Notes under the pieces: model-generated
What the model saw: the letters and a program-made list of their open reading frames with translations, nothing else
Database searches by the model: none
What the model was told of the DNA's origin: nothing
Translations under genes and position numbers: made by a program
Shown here: positions 12,454 through 24,118 of the stretch, piece after piece
Numbering within the stretch: position 1 is the first letter of the stretch
How the letters are laid out: every line of letters starts with the position of its first letter
Assembly: GCA_947034885.2 (NCBI GenBank)
Contig: OX344750.2
Location: 7,794,501 to 7,858,500, forward strand
From: Thuidium tamariscinum
Lineage: Eukaryota; Streptophyta; Bryopsida; Hypnales; Thuidiaceae
Reading direction: 5' to 3'
DNA length: 64,000 nucleotides

Positions 12454-13488
12454 CCATTGTTTCTACTTTTGAATAGCTATGAGTAGATAAGCTCTTATAA
12501 ATCCTAATTTATATATTTCACATGTATTGTCTTACCTCCTACCACCCCACTTATATAAAGATCTTGTCTTTTTTTTATAGACACAATCAAATGGTATTGA
12601 TGGCTATTTATAATGGACAAGAGTGGGGATAGGAGATGGAGTAAGGCAATAAACTATTAACTCTCTTCTTTGTTCTATGGTATTTAACTTCTAAATGTCT
12701 ATGCCTTTCCAAGTGTGTATTTCCTATAAAAGAAAGAGTATGGGCTTATATTTATCATCTGTGAAGTAAATAATTATTTTTAAAAATCTAATTCTATAAA
12801 TGTTTAAAGAGCTTGTTTATTAGAAGGCATACCAAATTTGAGTGTGAAATTGCATAGAAGTTGTGAGATCATAACAAGAGATATTAACATATCCTATTTT
12901 TAATATATTGCCTCTCTTCACAATGTTCAAAAAATTTGTATTTAAATTTTTGGGGATTGAAGGTGGCAAAAACTAGAAATTGTATTAGCACACCAAAATG
13001 TACTTCCAAAAACCTTAAGTCAAATGAAGAGCTATCAAACTCATTATACAATCCACCTTACAATTGTTGAAATGCAAATTTTTTTGTAAGTAGAAATCAC
13101 AACTATAATTTCACTTGCATGTTTAAATTTTTTATGGTGAAAACGATTGTAGTATTTTATTCTTTCCATTGGAACCATTTTCAAAGAAAATTGATAAGCA
13201 CAATTTTAAAACCTCAAATCAAGTGAAATTAGTATCTTTGCTCAAAGCCAAGAGATGAAGTAAAATTGGGAAGCTTTATTCTTCCACTAAAGGTATGTAC
13301 ATGACTTTGAGGACCTCTTAAAAATCAAATGACTACCTTTTTTAGCAAAAATTAAAAGTTTTCAATATGGTTAAACTTCAAAACCACTTATGAATTTTTT
13401 TGAAACAATCAAAGGTTTTCAAATGCCCATGGAGAAACAAGCCTAGAATTTCACATTGACTATAGATGGTTGGGCAATTAGGGGTTAA
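12450..13488. mobile_element. TTAA-bounded element, class B copy 2 (1039 bp)
   Basis: It starts TTAACCATTGTTTC and ends TGGGCAATTAGGGGTTAA. Colinear with 4533-5364 but longer at the left. No coding potential. Confidence 0.7.
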
Positions 13489-13548
13489 TAGGAATATTCA
13501 TTTGGTAGTAGAAAACCTATGCCTAAACAAAATTCTATATCTCAAAGT

Positions 13549-13888
13549 CATTAAATGTGATTTGAAGGGAGGATAAGCCCATTTGAGGGTTGTTCCCAAG
13601 CCCACTCCCAGTACTATCAAAAAAATACAAAGTAGCCCTATTAATTGAATTTTTTGAATTTAAAAAAAATTCCAAAAATTATAAAAAGTGTTAAGAAACC
13701 TAAAACTCAATTAAAAAATTATTATTTTTTCCAAATAATATTTTAAAAATCATTAAAAAATTAAAAAATTAAAATTCTCTAACATCACAAGCCTTCTATC
13801 ACATTAGATTGTTGATGTGGCATGTTCTTACAATTTGGGAACTCAAAAAAACTTATGGTCTCTCATTGCCTTAAAATCCCTTTTAATG
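13549..13888. mobile_element. CATTA-ended TIR element, E family (340 bp)
   Basis: The left end CATTAAATGTGATTTGAAGG pairs with the inverse of the right end (CATTAAAAGGGATTTTAAGG), 17 of 20 matching. The interior carries TTCTTACAATTTGGGAACTC, found also in the decayed copies near 3165 and 14600. Target duplication not clear. Confidence 0.55.
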
Positions 13889-15166
13889 ATAGTAGAACCT
13901 CTCTAATCCACTCTAGTCTAACACATTGGCTTATAGAGATTTGTTGGCTTAAAGAAGATCAAATGTAGTCATAACCTTTGTAATGTGGCCTTGTCTAGAA
14001 TTGGTTTGACAACATTTGCTTACCAAGGTTTGCTGACTTTGACAGGGTTGATTAGAGAGGTGCAACTATGTATGTTTAAATCTCAAAACTATGACTAAAA
14101 TTTGACAAATGACACCTAAATCCCACAATTGCCATTTAAATCATAAGCACTACTTGGCCTTATGTGCAAATGACTAGAGGTCATCAATTCTATTATTGTT
14201 GCCTTTCTTTGAGTATACCCAATTTATTTACCAATGCTCCAAGTCACCACCTAATACTATGGATGTACACCACAATATATAAACTACTTGGTTAGAGCCT
14301 ACCAACACTTCCTAATATATCATGTTTGACATTTTTTTCCACTTGGTGTTTTGACATTTGAATAATGTATTTTATTATAGTATATATGGATATAAATTTC
14401 CTTCTTTCAATACATATTTACATTAGATGCTTTTTGGAAGATTAGAAGACTGTTTCAAGCATGTTTCCAATGCTGTGAACATATAGAATAAAATATAATA
14501 AAAAGATTTAAAAATATATATAAAATATTAATATTATTATCTAATGTGGTAGTCTTTTGGCTATGTCAGATCACGTATGTGTGGCAGAGTTGCCCAACAT
14601 TCCTACAATTGAGAACTTACAGTCTTCTAAACTACAAAAAAAACACATCTAATGGCCTCTATAATATTCAATAGCTCTCCCTAGGGCTTCTTTTTGACGA
14701 ATCAACAAAATTCATCCATAAATTCTTGGGTTGTAATACAATGAATAGTCAAATTGTACAATGAGTAGCATGAATTCTTCATTTACATCATGTCCACCAT
14801 GCAATGATACATTCATTTACTAATAATTGCAACTTGAGTTAATTAATTTGCAATTAATATAAATACATGATATTAATCTTATTGATATGTGTTTTCAATC
14901 ATTTGCTTTTATAAATTCAATTGCGGTCTATCCAACTTTGAAAATTTCAACAAGTGTTTCCATAGCTAAAGATGTGATGTGGAATATTTGACATTATTCC
15001 ATCGATAGGATGGATTGATGTAGAACATTCTACACCTTTTTGTTGGATAGGATGTAGTATCCAAAGTGGCTATTCATTGTTATGTTGTGAACTTGGAGCC
15101 TCATGTATTCTCCCTTCATTGAAAATAGTGTGAAGTAGATAGTAAGTCTCTCCAAAGGCCTATGGG
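13889..15166. other. AT-rich intergenic with one decayed E-family end
   Basis: A diverged relative of the E family lies at about 14490-14690 (ATTCCTACAATTGAGAACTTACAGTCT region). No gene seen. Confidence 0.4.
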
Positions 15167-15964
15167 TTAACCTTTAAAAGACAAACCTATAACCATTTAT
15201 TTTAAGCATCATTGCCCATCATTTAGTATATTGCCATAAGGAAATTAAATATGTATGAAAAAATTTATATTTCTTTTTTACAAATGAAGTTATATGTCTT
15301 TTGTACTTCACAAAAAAATTGAGATTTTGTTTGAGGAATATTGAATATTAAGAATTTTTTCAAAATTCCAATTGAAGTAGAAACTAGAATAGATGTCCTT
15401 CATTTTGTTAGTTGGGCTCAAACTCAAAAATTATTGTTTTTTTGGAAATTTCGTAGATTTAGAGCAATGCCAAAGCAACAACTTTCTAAAATATATTGAA
15501 ATAGGATATTTTGTGATCTATTTTTTTACAAACTTCTCATTCACGTGAGGCCAAACATTAGCAAGACTACAAACTCAATTAGGTACATCAAGAAAATAAT
15601 CCCCCATTGAAATTGCATTGCTTTAGTCTTTATGGAATATTGTATTAAAAGTATACTATTGCAAGAGAGAAACAATACAACTACAATATTGTTTCAACAA
15701 AAACATTGTGTTCCTATTGAAATAGATTTGTTGTAATACCACTTTTGTCTTGCAATAATATATTCTAAATACTATACAGAATAATAATTGAAACAATATT
15801 GCAACAATTCTAAGGCCGTAGAGAGATACCGCGATACTCTTCATAACCCTCCATGAAAGGTCAACAAACAAGATATGGATGAAAAAATGCTTTCAGTCTC
15901 TGCACAGACCACCTGCTTGTCATCCAAACGCCTCAAATTGGCGCCGCCGGCGTTTCTGGATTAA
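15167..15964. mobile_element. TTAA-bounded element, class A copy 2 with internal insertion (798 bp)
   Basis: It starts TTAACCTTTAAAAGAC and ends CGGCGTTTCTGGATTAA. Colinear with 5570-6304, except that about 245 bp (15592-15836) with no counterpart in the other copies interrupt it; TAC stands on both sides of that block. The block contains an inverted pair CAATATTGTTTCAA / TTGAAACAATATTG. The element ends about 520 bp before the acyl-CoA ligase start codon. Confidence 0.75.
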
Positions 15965-16483
15965 TCTCTCATACAATCCAAAGCCCGCAGTATCTCGGCA
16001 ACGACACCCAAATTCTGCCCGCGAATCTGCAATTCCCTGATTTCCTTCATTCAAACCTGCCGCACAACTACCTTCAACCAGCTCAGTCGTCGCGCACGAC
16101 CACACCTCTGCTTCGCCATCGCCATTCCTTAGTTAGCTACTTGTCTTTGTAGGTTCGCCAGGTCAAGGACATTCGTATATCGTCCAAAGTCGATTAATCT
16201 AGTGCACAATCCACTGATCGATTGCTGTGCATTCGTGTTCGCAGTGGAGCTTGCATTTGGTGGCATTTTTGTGGCATTTGGTGAAGGGACAGTTTGTTTA
16301 CTCTGTAGCGAACGGGAGGAGGCTTTGCGTCGACAGAAGCATCCCTGAAGGTAGTGCTCATCCCTGAGAAGCATCCTTAGAGTAGTAGTTTGCGTAGCTA
16401 GCTTACTCGAAAAACGAGCCATTTTTGTTTCTCAAGAAGAGAGTCGCTCTCGTAGTGTAGCTTCTTGTTTTGTTTCCCTAGCG

Positions 16484-19400
16484 ATGGCAGTGAAAGGGGT
16501 GGATCCCCAGAGTGGGTACTGCGCCAGGACCAGCGTGTATCACAGCAAGTTAGCACCTGCCGAGGTACCTTCGTATTCCACGGACTTGGTGACCTACTTG
16601 TTCCCACCGAAGCTCAATCGCGGGACTGTGGCGGTGGTGGATGGTCGAACGGGGAAGAAGCTCACATATGGCGAACTCGAGGAGACTGTGGGAGTGGTGG
16701 CCGCGGGGCTGTGGCAGCGCCTCGGCATCCGAAAATCCGACGTCGTGGCCGTGCTGTCGCCGAATTCCGTCGAGTTCGGAGTGCTGTTCCTCGCGATCGC
16801 GTCGCTGGGCGCCGTAACCACCGCTGTCAATCCCTTGAATACTAACGCCGACATTAAGAAGCTCATGCGCGGCGCAGGTGGGGATCCTTCTCTCCTCTAC
16901 CTTCCCTATTTCCTTTCAATTCGGGCACAAGCTAGTTCCAGAGATTGATTGGCTCGCATTTGCTGGTACTCCCATACTACTAGTGCAACCGTTGCAGCAT
17001 TTGCAAACAGCACCCTGTTGCGAGAGAGATCGTAGTTCTTTCTTTACTTTGCTAGAACTGGATCGTACACGCTATTGTACCTCCAAAATTTGAATCAAAT
17101 TCTGTAAGGATGACAACGTAACCATCCGTTTTAATGAGAATGTGACATTGGGTCGTGACACTGTGCATCTAGCTAATATAATAGATTCGTGAGAATGCCT
17201 TGATTTCACAAAATTGGCGGGTTGCGGTTTGAGGAATGAAGGCAGTTTTGAGTCGCGCAACTGAGAACGGGAACCCTGCTAAACCTCGTATCTATAAGTA
17301 TTTCTAGATTTTCGAAGTAGACTCTAAAATTCAAGGTTTGAGTTCACCACCCCAAAACCTATATGAGCCCTTGAGAGTGCTAGTTTTCAAAGCTCTGGAC
17401 ACTTGAATGCACTAGTTTTCAGGGTTTTGAGCTTCTGCATGTCACATTTTTGGCACTATGATATCCGCCATGGCAACCAATTTGACAATTGTTGTGGTAA
17501 GTACGAGTTTGCAGAGTGTCGAGCACTCGATTATTACATTTGGGCGTCATTTTCACGAATTCACCCATTGTCGGTGGTATGCAGGCGCGAAGTACATTTT
17601 CACTGTGCCCGAATTGTTGACCAAGGCGGAAGCCACCGGTCTCCCCGTGGTCCTGATCGAAGACGCCACACCACCAAACGCCACTACCAAGCCTGTGCTT
17701 CTTCGCTACTCGAATCTCCTCTCCGTAGATGCGAAACTCCCCCCTCGCGCACCCCTCTCACAATCAGACCCCGTGGCCATTCTCTTCTCCTCCGGCACAA
17801 CCGGCGAGAGCAAAGGCGTGGTGCTCACGCACGGCAACTTCATCGCCATGTCCGCCGTGAATACCTCTCCTCAAGTGAACGTCGACTTGAACCGCGTGGT
17901 CCTGCACCTCATCCCCATGTTCCACATCTTCGGACTCATGCTCAGCGTGGGCAACATTGCACGGGGTACCACGGTGGTGGTGCTGCCGCGCTTTGACTTC
18001 TTGGAGATGCTGGGTGCTATTCAGAGGTACAAGGTGACGGGGTTTCCGCTGGTGCCGCCCATTCTGCTGTTATTGATCAAGCAGGACGTGGTGGAGAAGT
18101 ATGATCTGACGTCGCTGAGGAATATTGGATGTGGAGCCGCGCCGCTGGGGAAGGAGCAGCTGGACCAGTGCGCCCGGCGCTTTCCCAATGCGAAGCTCGT
18201 GCAGGTACTGCCCCCCTGGCTCTTTGTTTTTCAAGCTTGGCGAACTTTAAAAAAAACTATTATAGAGGACTCGTTTCTTTGTGGATCTTTGTCTCATTTT
18301 TGAGGGGATTCCAGTGCACTGAGAGACGGATTGTTTTGGATTTGGTCTGAATTAGTTTAAAAGTTGGGGGTTCCTGTGCTTTAAGAAACTTACTATTTGG
18401 AGACGGTAGGCATTCCTTACGAAGTTTTGAAGTTTTGCTCATTGGGTGATTGGTTGGTAGGTTAATAATCTTTGCTCACTAAACATGGCCTTAATTATCG
18501 AGTTTTTGAGATGACTAAATTTTTGGCGGATCTTCTTGCCATTTCTGAGGGGATTCCAATGCACTAAGCAACGTTTTGTTTGAGTGTTATATGAACTGGT
18601 TATGAAGTCTTGCTCATTGGGTAATAGTAAGTTGTAAGTAGGTTTTCATTCTTTAGATACTAAAAGTTTTCTTGATTATTTTGTTTTTTAGATGACTAAA
18701 TTTGTTGTGAATCTTCTTCCCATTTTCAAGGGGATTTGATTTCAATGCACTAAGGAATGTACTATTTGGATACCAGGGGTATGGTTTGACAGAATCGTGC
18801 GCCATGGGGTCAGTGACGCCGGCAGATGGAGCTGAGTTTGCTGACCATTTTGGCTCGGCTGGGAAGTTAGCTCCCACTTTGGAAGCTATGGTGGTGGATC
18901 CTCTCACAAACAAAGCAGTGCCTCCGACCAAGCAAGGGGAGCTTTGGTTGCGAGGACCCTCAATCATGAAAGGTATTAACGGTAACACAGCTAAGTCTTT
19001 GCACTGAATGGAGTATGGAGGACCTCGAATGAACTTTCTTTTAACTTCCGTTATTATAAAACAGTAAGAGAGTTATTTCTCTCTCAGAGAAAATCGAATT
19101 GATCTTGTAGTTTCAATAGTTGTGATTTTGTAGAATAGAGTTCACCGTTTAATGTCACAACATTGACACCTAAACTGCACTTGATGTCAAAATGGAGATC
19201 TAAATCGTAGAACTGAAAGAAAGAACTGAGTTGCTTATTGTGCAGAGTATCTTGGAAATCCGAAGGCCACAGCTGAGACAATCGTCAAGGAGGGTTGGCT
19301 GCGCACCGGCGACCTTGTTTACTTCGACGCTGATGGTTATTTATACATTGTTGACCGTCTTAAGGAGCTCATTAAGTACAAAGCCAATCAGGTGTGTGGG

Positions 19401-20670
19401 AATCCCTACTCTTGATTTCTCCTTTTCTTACTAGTGGCACAGGACATTAATTTCTGTTACATTTTATAGCCCATCTGATGCCACACCCCTCAAAATTTGT
19501 CGCTAATTCTGATTTATTTTGATTCTTTGTAGTCTTAACTTATCATAAACGTATCACCCATGGATCCCAGTTTGCTCCTCTTCAAAGTTTGATAGCTTAA
19601 GCAAAAGTTTGATGTGTGTCTTGCTGAGGTTACTTCGTTGCTACTAAGAATGCTTGTTATGAGAAATGCACATTGGTTGCTATGTAGTCTAGAGTTGTGT
19701 TGCACTGATGCTAAACCCTAAACCCTTCTGCATTCAATCTTTGATGCAATTCACAAAATTTTGGTAACTGATTGTTGGCGAAATCGTTGGCTGAGCTACA
19801 GGTAGCCCCTGCAGAATTGGAGTCCTTGTTGTTAGGTCATCCAAAAGTGTTGGATTGCGCAGTCATACCGTAAGTTTCCTCTTCACCTCATTCTGGGACC
19901 TTTCCATGGTCAATTTGTGGATCATTCCAGGAACAAATCATGAGCAAAGCTTGTGCATATTATGGACCTTCAAGAGATGGCAAGCTCAAGAAGGTTATGG
20001 GTTATAATGTCAGATTGTAATATTGAATCAACGACCAAGTGTAATATTTTGGTTGATTAGGTGGCCCATATTAAATTGACTATACTTAAAGTATTATAAT
20101 TAATCTCGCCGCTCAAACGAATTTTTTGCGAACCAAGTGCATTAAATGGTGGGCTTTGCATTAAGAATGCGGTATCTCAATCTCTCAATGTATCCAATGC
20201 AACTGAAATGTGCAACATTTTATGCAAATTATGCGCTATTTTCCGGCGTTATCCAGAGTCTCCGCAACTGAAGCTATTAATTATCAAGTACTTCCAATTG
20301 TATCGTAGTTCTGAAATCGATCAGCTGGCTCTCATCAGAGCAGTGATTGAGATTTCTAATTGTGATTTGAACAAACTGGTATTAGTACGTTTTCAATTAT
20401 GGAGCAGAAACGAACTTAATTTTCCTTTTCCTTTGCTGAACCTACAGATTCCCAGATGAAGCCTCTGGAGAAATTCCCATGGCTTACATTGTCAAGAAGC
20501 CAGGAAGCACCCTCACTGCTGAAGAGGTCATGCAGTTTGTTGCTGAGCAGGTGGCCTCCTACAAAAAAATCCGGAAAGTGGCCTTCATTGACACGATTCC
20601 TAAGTCGGCGGCAGGCAAGATGGAACGACGCAAACTCGTGGAGCTTTCACGACTTCAATCAAAATTGTAG
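16484..20670 (+). CDS. Peroxisomal 4-coumarate:CoA ligase-like acyl-CoA ligase (4CL-like / OPC-8:0 CoA ligase type)
   Basis: Six exons, 16484-16877, 17585-18204, 18777-18972, 19246-19391, 19802-19869 and 20448-20670, join with GT-AG introns into 548 codons, the normal 4CL-family length. The enzyme adenylates a carboxylic acid with ATP and transfers it to coenzyme A. Seen: AMP-binding P-loop [17 protein letters not shown] (about residue 215), core GYGLTES, box II as [12 protein letters not shown], hinge region [10 protein letters not shown] and the C-terminal catalytic lysine context [11 protein letters not shown]. The last three residues are SKL, a type 1 peroxisomal signal. GELWLRG rather than GEICIRG, together with SKL, points to the 4CL-like clade that includes jasmonate-precursor (OPC-8:0) ligases rather than lignin 4CL; the substrate is not decided by sequence alone. 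The residue after MK is Glu (MKEYLGNP), where relatives usually have Gly. The start is the first ATG giving a full N-terminus. A class A TTAA element ends about 520 bp upstream. Confidence 0.9.
18290..18776 (+). repeat. Threefold imperfect repeat inside ligase intron 2
   Basis: The block ...CATTTTTGAGGGGATTCCAGTGCACT recurs at about 18290, 18538 and 18718 (for example TTTCTGAGGGGATTCCAATG and TTCAAGGGGATTTGATTTC), each followed by CACTRAG and a run of similar T-rich sequence. The third copy leads into the exon 3 acceptor. Confidence 0.55.
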
Positions 20671-21699
20671 ATCACCCACATTTGCATGCAGAATGTTTTC
20701 TTAAAGGTAGAATCAGTTTTACTTCTTCTTTACAAACTCAAGGTTGAATATTGGAAAATTTTCTTTATTACATAACTTTTAGGAGCTGGTTATGGCATGA
20801 AGTGCTGAGATTCATCAACTGTATAATCACAAAGTGTAAATTTATGAGCTCTCACACATTTCAAGGTGATTGTTCATCAATCAAGGGACCTCAAATCGCG
20901 TTTTGTGTCTCCTGTGTGGGCACATCGTGATAAATACAAGTTGTCAAATGCTGAAGTGCTACACATTCAAGCTAAGGTTTCATTGAAAAGTGATGGGTCC
21001 TCCAACCCAGTCGTGACTGTCGCAGCTCTTCCTATGGCTCGTCAAAGATTTACACCTGTTCAATAACCTACAAACAGATGGATTTTTGCCCACGCAAGCT
21101 GTACAGTACAACAATCACCCCACTAAGCGCCTCATGCACAATGAGATTATCTTTCTTTCTAGCTCAGATTAGAGATCTGCATTGAGCTAAAGTTAAATTA
21201 AGATCAAATTAACCATCTGGCATGTATTGCAAAAACCATAACATTCTTAAACATCCACTGCGCTATAAGATGTTGACGCTTCAAAATTGGATTGCCAAGA
21301 TACATTTCTGGCTCATGTGTGTATATAAGCTAACCAAACTGTTGTTCCGCTCTGACTTCTCTTTACCATTGATAGTCCTATGCCTCTATGAAATCGATCT
21401 TTCACACGGGTTTTTGCACATGATCTTTCGGGCAACTCGTGACTCTTGTAATGGGCGTCAAGCATCGCTCCTGGTGTGCACAGTAGCTCGCATATATCAT
21501 ATGTATTACGTTAGTGCTTGGCGGATACAACTACGGTCTCCACCAGCGTGCTGGGCCATATCCATGACATTGACTCCACCAATTGAAGACGTCGGTAGTG
21601 CCAGTAAACGCCCATTTTAATTTGTTAAATTGCCAAGGCACCTTTCGAAACATAAATCCATACTGCTCCTAGATCGATGTTAGACAACTATGTACACCC
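20671..21699. other. 3' flank of ligase gene, no second gene recognised
   Basis: It probably begins with the ligase 3' UTR. Open frames at 20866-21066 and 21222-21620 (+) match no family that I know and show no splice structure. Confidence 0.35.
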
Positions 21700-22422
21700 T
21701 TAGTTCCAGGCATTGTGGTTGCCATGTGCTGGAGATGGCCAGCCTGACGCTGATGACGGACTGCCTGTGGTGTCATGCCAAGACGGTGGTGAAGAATGCT
21801 GGCTCCGTGGGTCGGACGAGCTATGTCCATATTGGTGCTGATAGCCGAGTTGCAATTGGCTTGAATCCTGGAACTGCGAACCCGACCAGCCATGTTGATG
21901 AGTCTGCTGCTGATGAACGTGTTGGCTTAAACCTTGGAACTGTGAACCTGGCCAGCCATGTTGCTGAGTCTGCTGGTGGATGTACCCCAACAATAGACTG
22001 TTTGTTTCGATTTCTAAAGAGTGAATAGCTTGTATAGCAGGATTTCCAGCCATTTGTCTAATTTCGGTTGTCAGGTTCCCGATCTTCTTTGCCAGGCTCC
22101 TGTTCCGAACCAAGTGGATTCTGGAAAGCTGAGGGTGGGCGCTGTGGTGGCTATGGAGTTCTATTTGGGCGTCCACTATTTTCTTTTTCAGTCTCTCCAA
22201 CCATTCTCTCTGGGCATTAAGAGGTGGGAGATTATGCACCGCTCGCAAGTGCAGTTGTATCTCGATTTTCTCCGCATGGGGTCTAATCTCGTCGACCGCC
22301 TTCTGCAGGGCCTTGCACTCTTCCTCACATGTCGCTGCTGTCTTCACATCGTCTACCAGGCCGGTGAGGATCACTCCCATTACCGCCCCCGTTGCGCCCC
22401 CTGCCAAGAGAGCTTCAGCCAT
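21700..22422 (-). CDS. RPW8-like / NLR N-terminal four-helix domain protein with Gln-His-rich tail
   Basis: A single open frame of 240 residues. Residues 1-145 have the pattern of RPW8-type coiled-coil domains. A hydrophobic first helix begins MAEALLAGGATGAVMGVILT, followed by charged amphipathic helices (ECKALQKAVDEIRPHAEKIE, WLERLKKKIVDAQIEL) and a late KKIGNLTTEIRQM segment. Such domains in helper NLRs and RPW8 proteins act at membranes in immune cell death. Residues 150-240 are rich in Gln, His, Ser and Gly and carry two copies of QHGW(P/S)GSQFQ. There is no NB-ARC or LRR in the frame, so this is a stand-alone domain or a gene whose other exons I cannot see. The MAEALL start resembles the MAEPL-type N-termini of non-flowering-plant NLRs. 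It ends about 1 kb downstream of, and on the opposite strand to, the ligase gene. Confidence 0.6.
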   Translation of the reverse strand: MAEALLAGGATGAVMGVILTGLVDDVKTAATCEEECKALQKAVDEIRPHAEKIEIQLHLRAVHNLPPLNAQREWLERLKKKIVDAQIELHSHHSAHPQLSRIHLVRNRSLAKKIGNLTTEIRQMAGNPAIQAIHSLEIETNSLLLGYIHQQTQQHGWPGSQFQGLSQHVHQQQTHQHGWSGSQFQDSSQLQLGYQHQYGHSSSDPRSQHSSPPSWHDTTGSPSSASGWPSPAHGNHNAWN

Positions 22423-23885
22423 TCCTCACGGTTCTTTCGTTCAAGAAGTTAATCACACAAAATGAACATAAACGTCGATGGTTCCTCCAAACCTGTCTGT
22501 TCTAAAACTTGCCTGGCAATAATTTGATCTCAATGTCAAGCCAAACAAACAAAAACAACTGGGAAATGACCGTTCGGGTTGCAAGAGCAAAACGTACAGA
22601 CAATGCAGCAATGAATTAAAAACTCCCTAAGTTTAAGGGCTGTAATCAAAATTCGGTATCCAACATCCAAGAAGAGAAGAGTGATTAGAGCGAGCTATGA
22701 AGGAGCATGATGTATAAATGGACACTTAGCCTACTCAGCACTGAAGCATCAATAATTAACAGTCTGATCAATTAACCCGGCCCAAGCATTACCGACAGAC
22801 TGATTCAATGCAACCCCAACAATTTGCAACAAGATTCTACCTCCAGGGAGACAAACAAGAGGACTGACCCAATCGATCAGACGCTGCAAAATTTAGCTAG
22901 CTAAGTATACGCCTTTTTAATAAATTTTGAAGCAGCTAGCTAGATTGAGTATGAGAACGAATTGAGGCTTCTGAATTGAATCGGAGTACATCTGGTCTGT
23001 GGGAGAAGATTCTCCAGTGGGGACAATCTAACTAAGCTAAATCGGTGACATCGACACGAAGAAAAGGTGTAGAAGTAGACTGGTGAGGTCTAACCAGAAG
23101 TTATGCTGGAAGTTGAAGGCCGCACTCTATAACTAAGTCGCCATATTTGCTGAAATGGTACGTTATCAAGCACCCTGAGCCACATGAAAGAAATGAATGA
23201 CTGTATGCAACAGAGAGATCATGCATCTCTGGTTCATAGATTGCCTGCGGTAATATAATGATTCCCGGTGGTGATAATTGTACCCTATATGTTGCCAACA
23301 GGAAAAAAGTTGAGTCACGCACTGACATGGTTTTAATTCCCTGTTTATAATTCAGTATTTGATAAGAAAGCAATTCCCGAGTCGTTCTCTCCCTACCAGG
23401 CCACTTGTGGCTGACAGATCTTGTACTTTCATCTTTTGCAATGGAACTCCGTTTCAATTGTGTCAAAAAAGAAGTAATAAAGCATTTCCCGGTCGAAACC
23501 CTGTAGAATGATCGAGCGAGGAGGTATGCGCGCATGCATGGATCAGACGTCAATCCAGATTTACGATCAAAATTAATTGTGCAAATCTAGGGAATCGACC
23601 GTCGCTAGCCCTACCATCGATCGATCAGGATCCTTGGTTCAGGAGGACACGCGCTGTCGGCCTGTCGTTGGTTTGAATCGATCCAGTCGACCACACTGAT
23701 TTCCCGACTGAATGATTTGTCCTAGCTTCTAGCTACAGGTCGTTGTGTTACTTTGTAGTGACACCGATTAATCAGAGACATACTATACTATTTTGAATTA
23801 ATTAGTACAGGTTGAAATATTCTTGCTGTGACGAAAATATAATTTTGCTAGCCTTTTACTGGTGACGCTCATTTCCCCCTCACTA
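22423..23885. other. Upstream region of the RPW8-like gene; one unidentified minus-strand frame
   Basis: Moderate-GC, apparently unique sequence that should hold the promoter of the minus-strand RPW8-like gene. An open frame 23553-23101 (-, 150 codons) ends with a Cys/Gly/Tyr-containing segment (CGSGCLITYHFSKYGDLV). It is not assigned to any family and may be chance. Confidence 0.3.
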
Positions 23886-24118
23886 TTAACCCTGAAATGT
23901 CTCAATCCTTTTTTGAATTTTTGCACAATTTCGCTTAAAGCTTTGTACAGATATATCATTTACCAGAATTTAATGAATTTGGTCATTAAGGAAGGTTGTC
24001 CGGCTTTTCTAGATTCAGGTGTTACATTTGATAAATGAGAAGTTAATTGGATGAAACAGTGCCTTGAAGGCCTCTGTTCATCGTCCAGAATATGGACGTC
24101 GGAGCGCTTCAGGGTTAA
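23886..24118 (+). mobile_element. TTAA-bounded MITE, class D copy 4 (233 bp)
   Basis: It starts TTAACCCTGAAATG and ends GCGCTTCAGGGTTAA. Read in reverse it gives TTCTGGACGATGAAC, matching TTCTGGTTGATGAAC in the 6824 copy, and its length is the same within 4 bp. Confidence 0.65.

Noticed and set aside
16465..16845. 126-codon + strand frame and minus-strand frames over ligase exon 1
   Set aside because: GC-rich exon 1 opens all frames; only the frame from 16484 gives the conserved ligase.
21690..22452. Two + strand frames (112 and 143 codons)
   Set aside because: Antisense shadows of the RPW8-like minus-strand gene, which has the better protein character.
23101..23553. 150-codon minus-strand frame considered as an NLR C-terminal (C-JID-like) exon
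   Set aside because: A few suggestive residues but no LRR or conserved spacing; left as unidentified.
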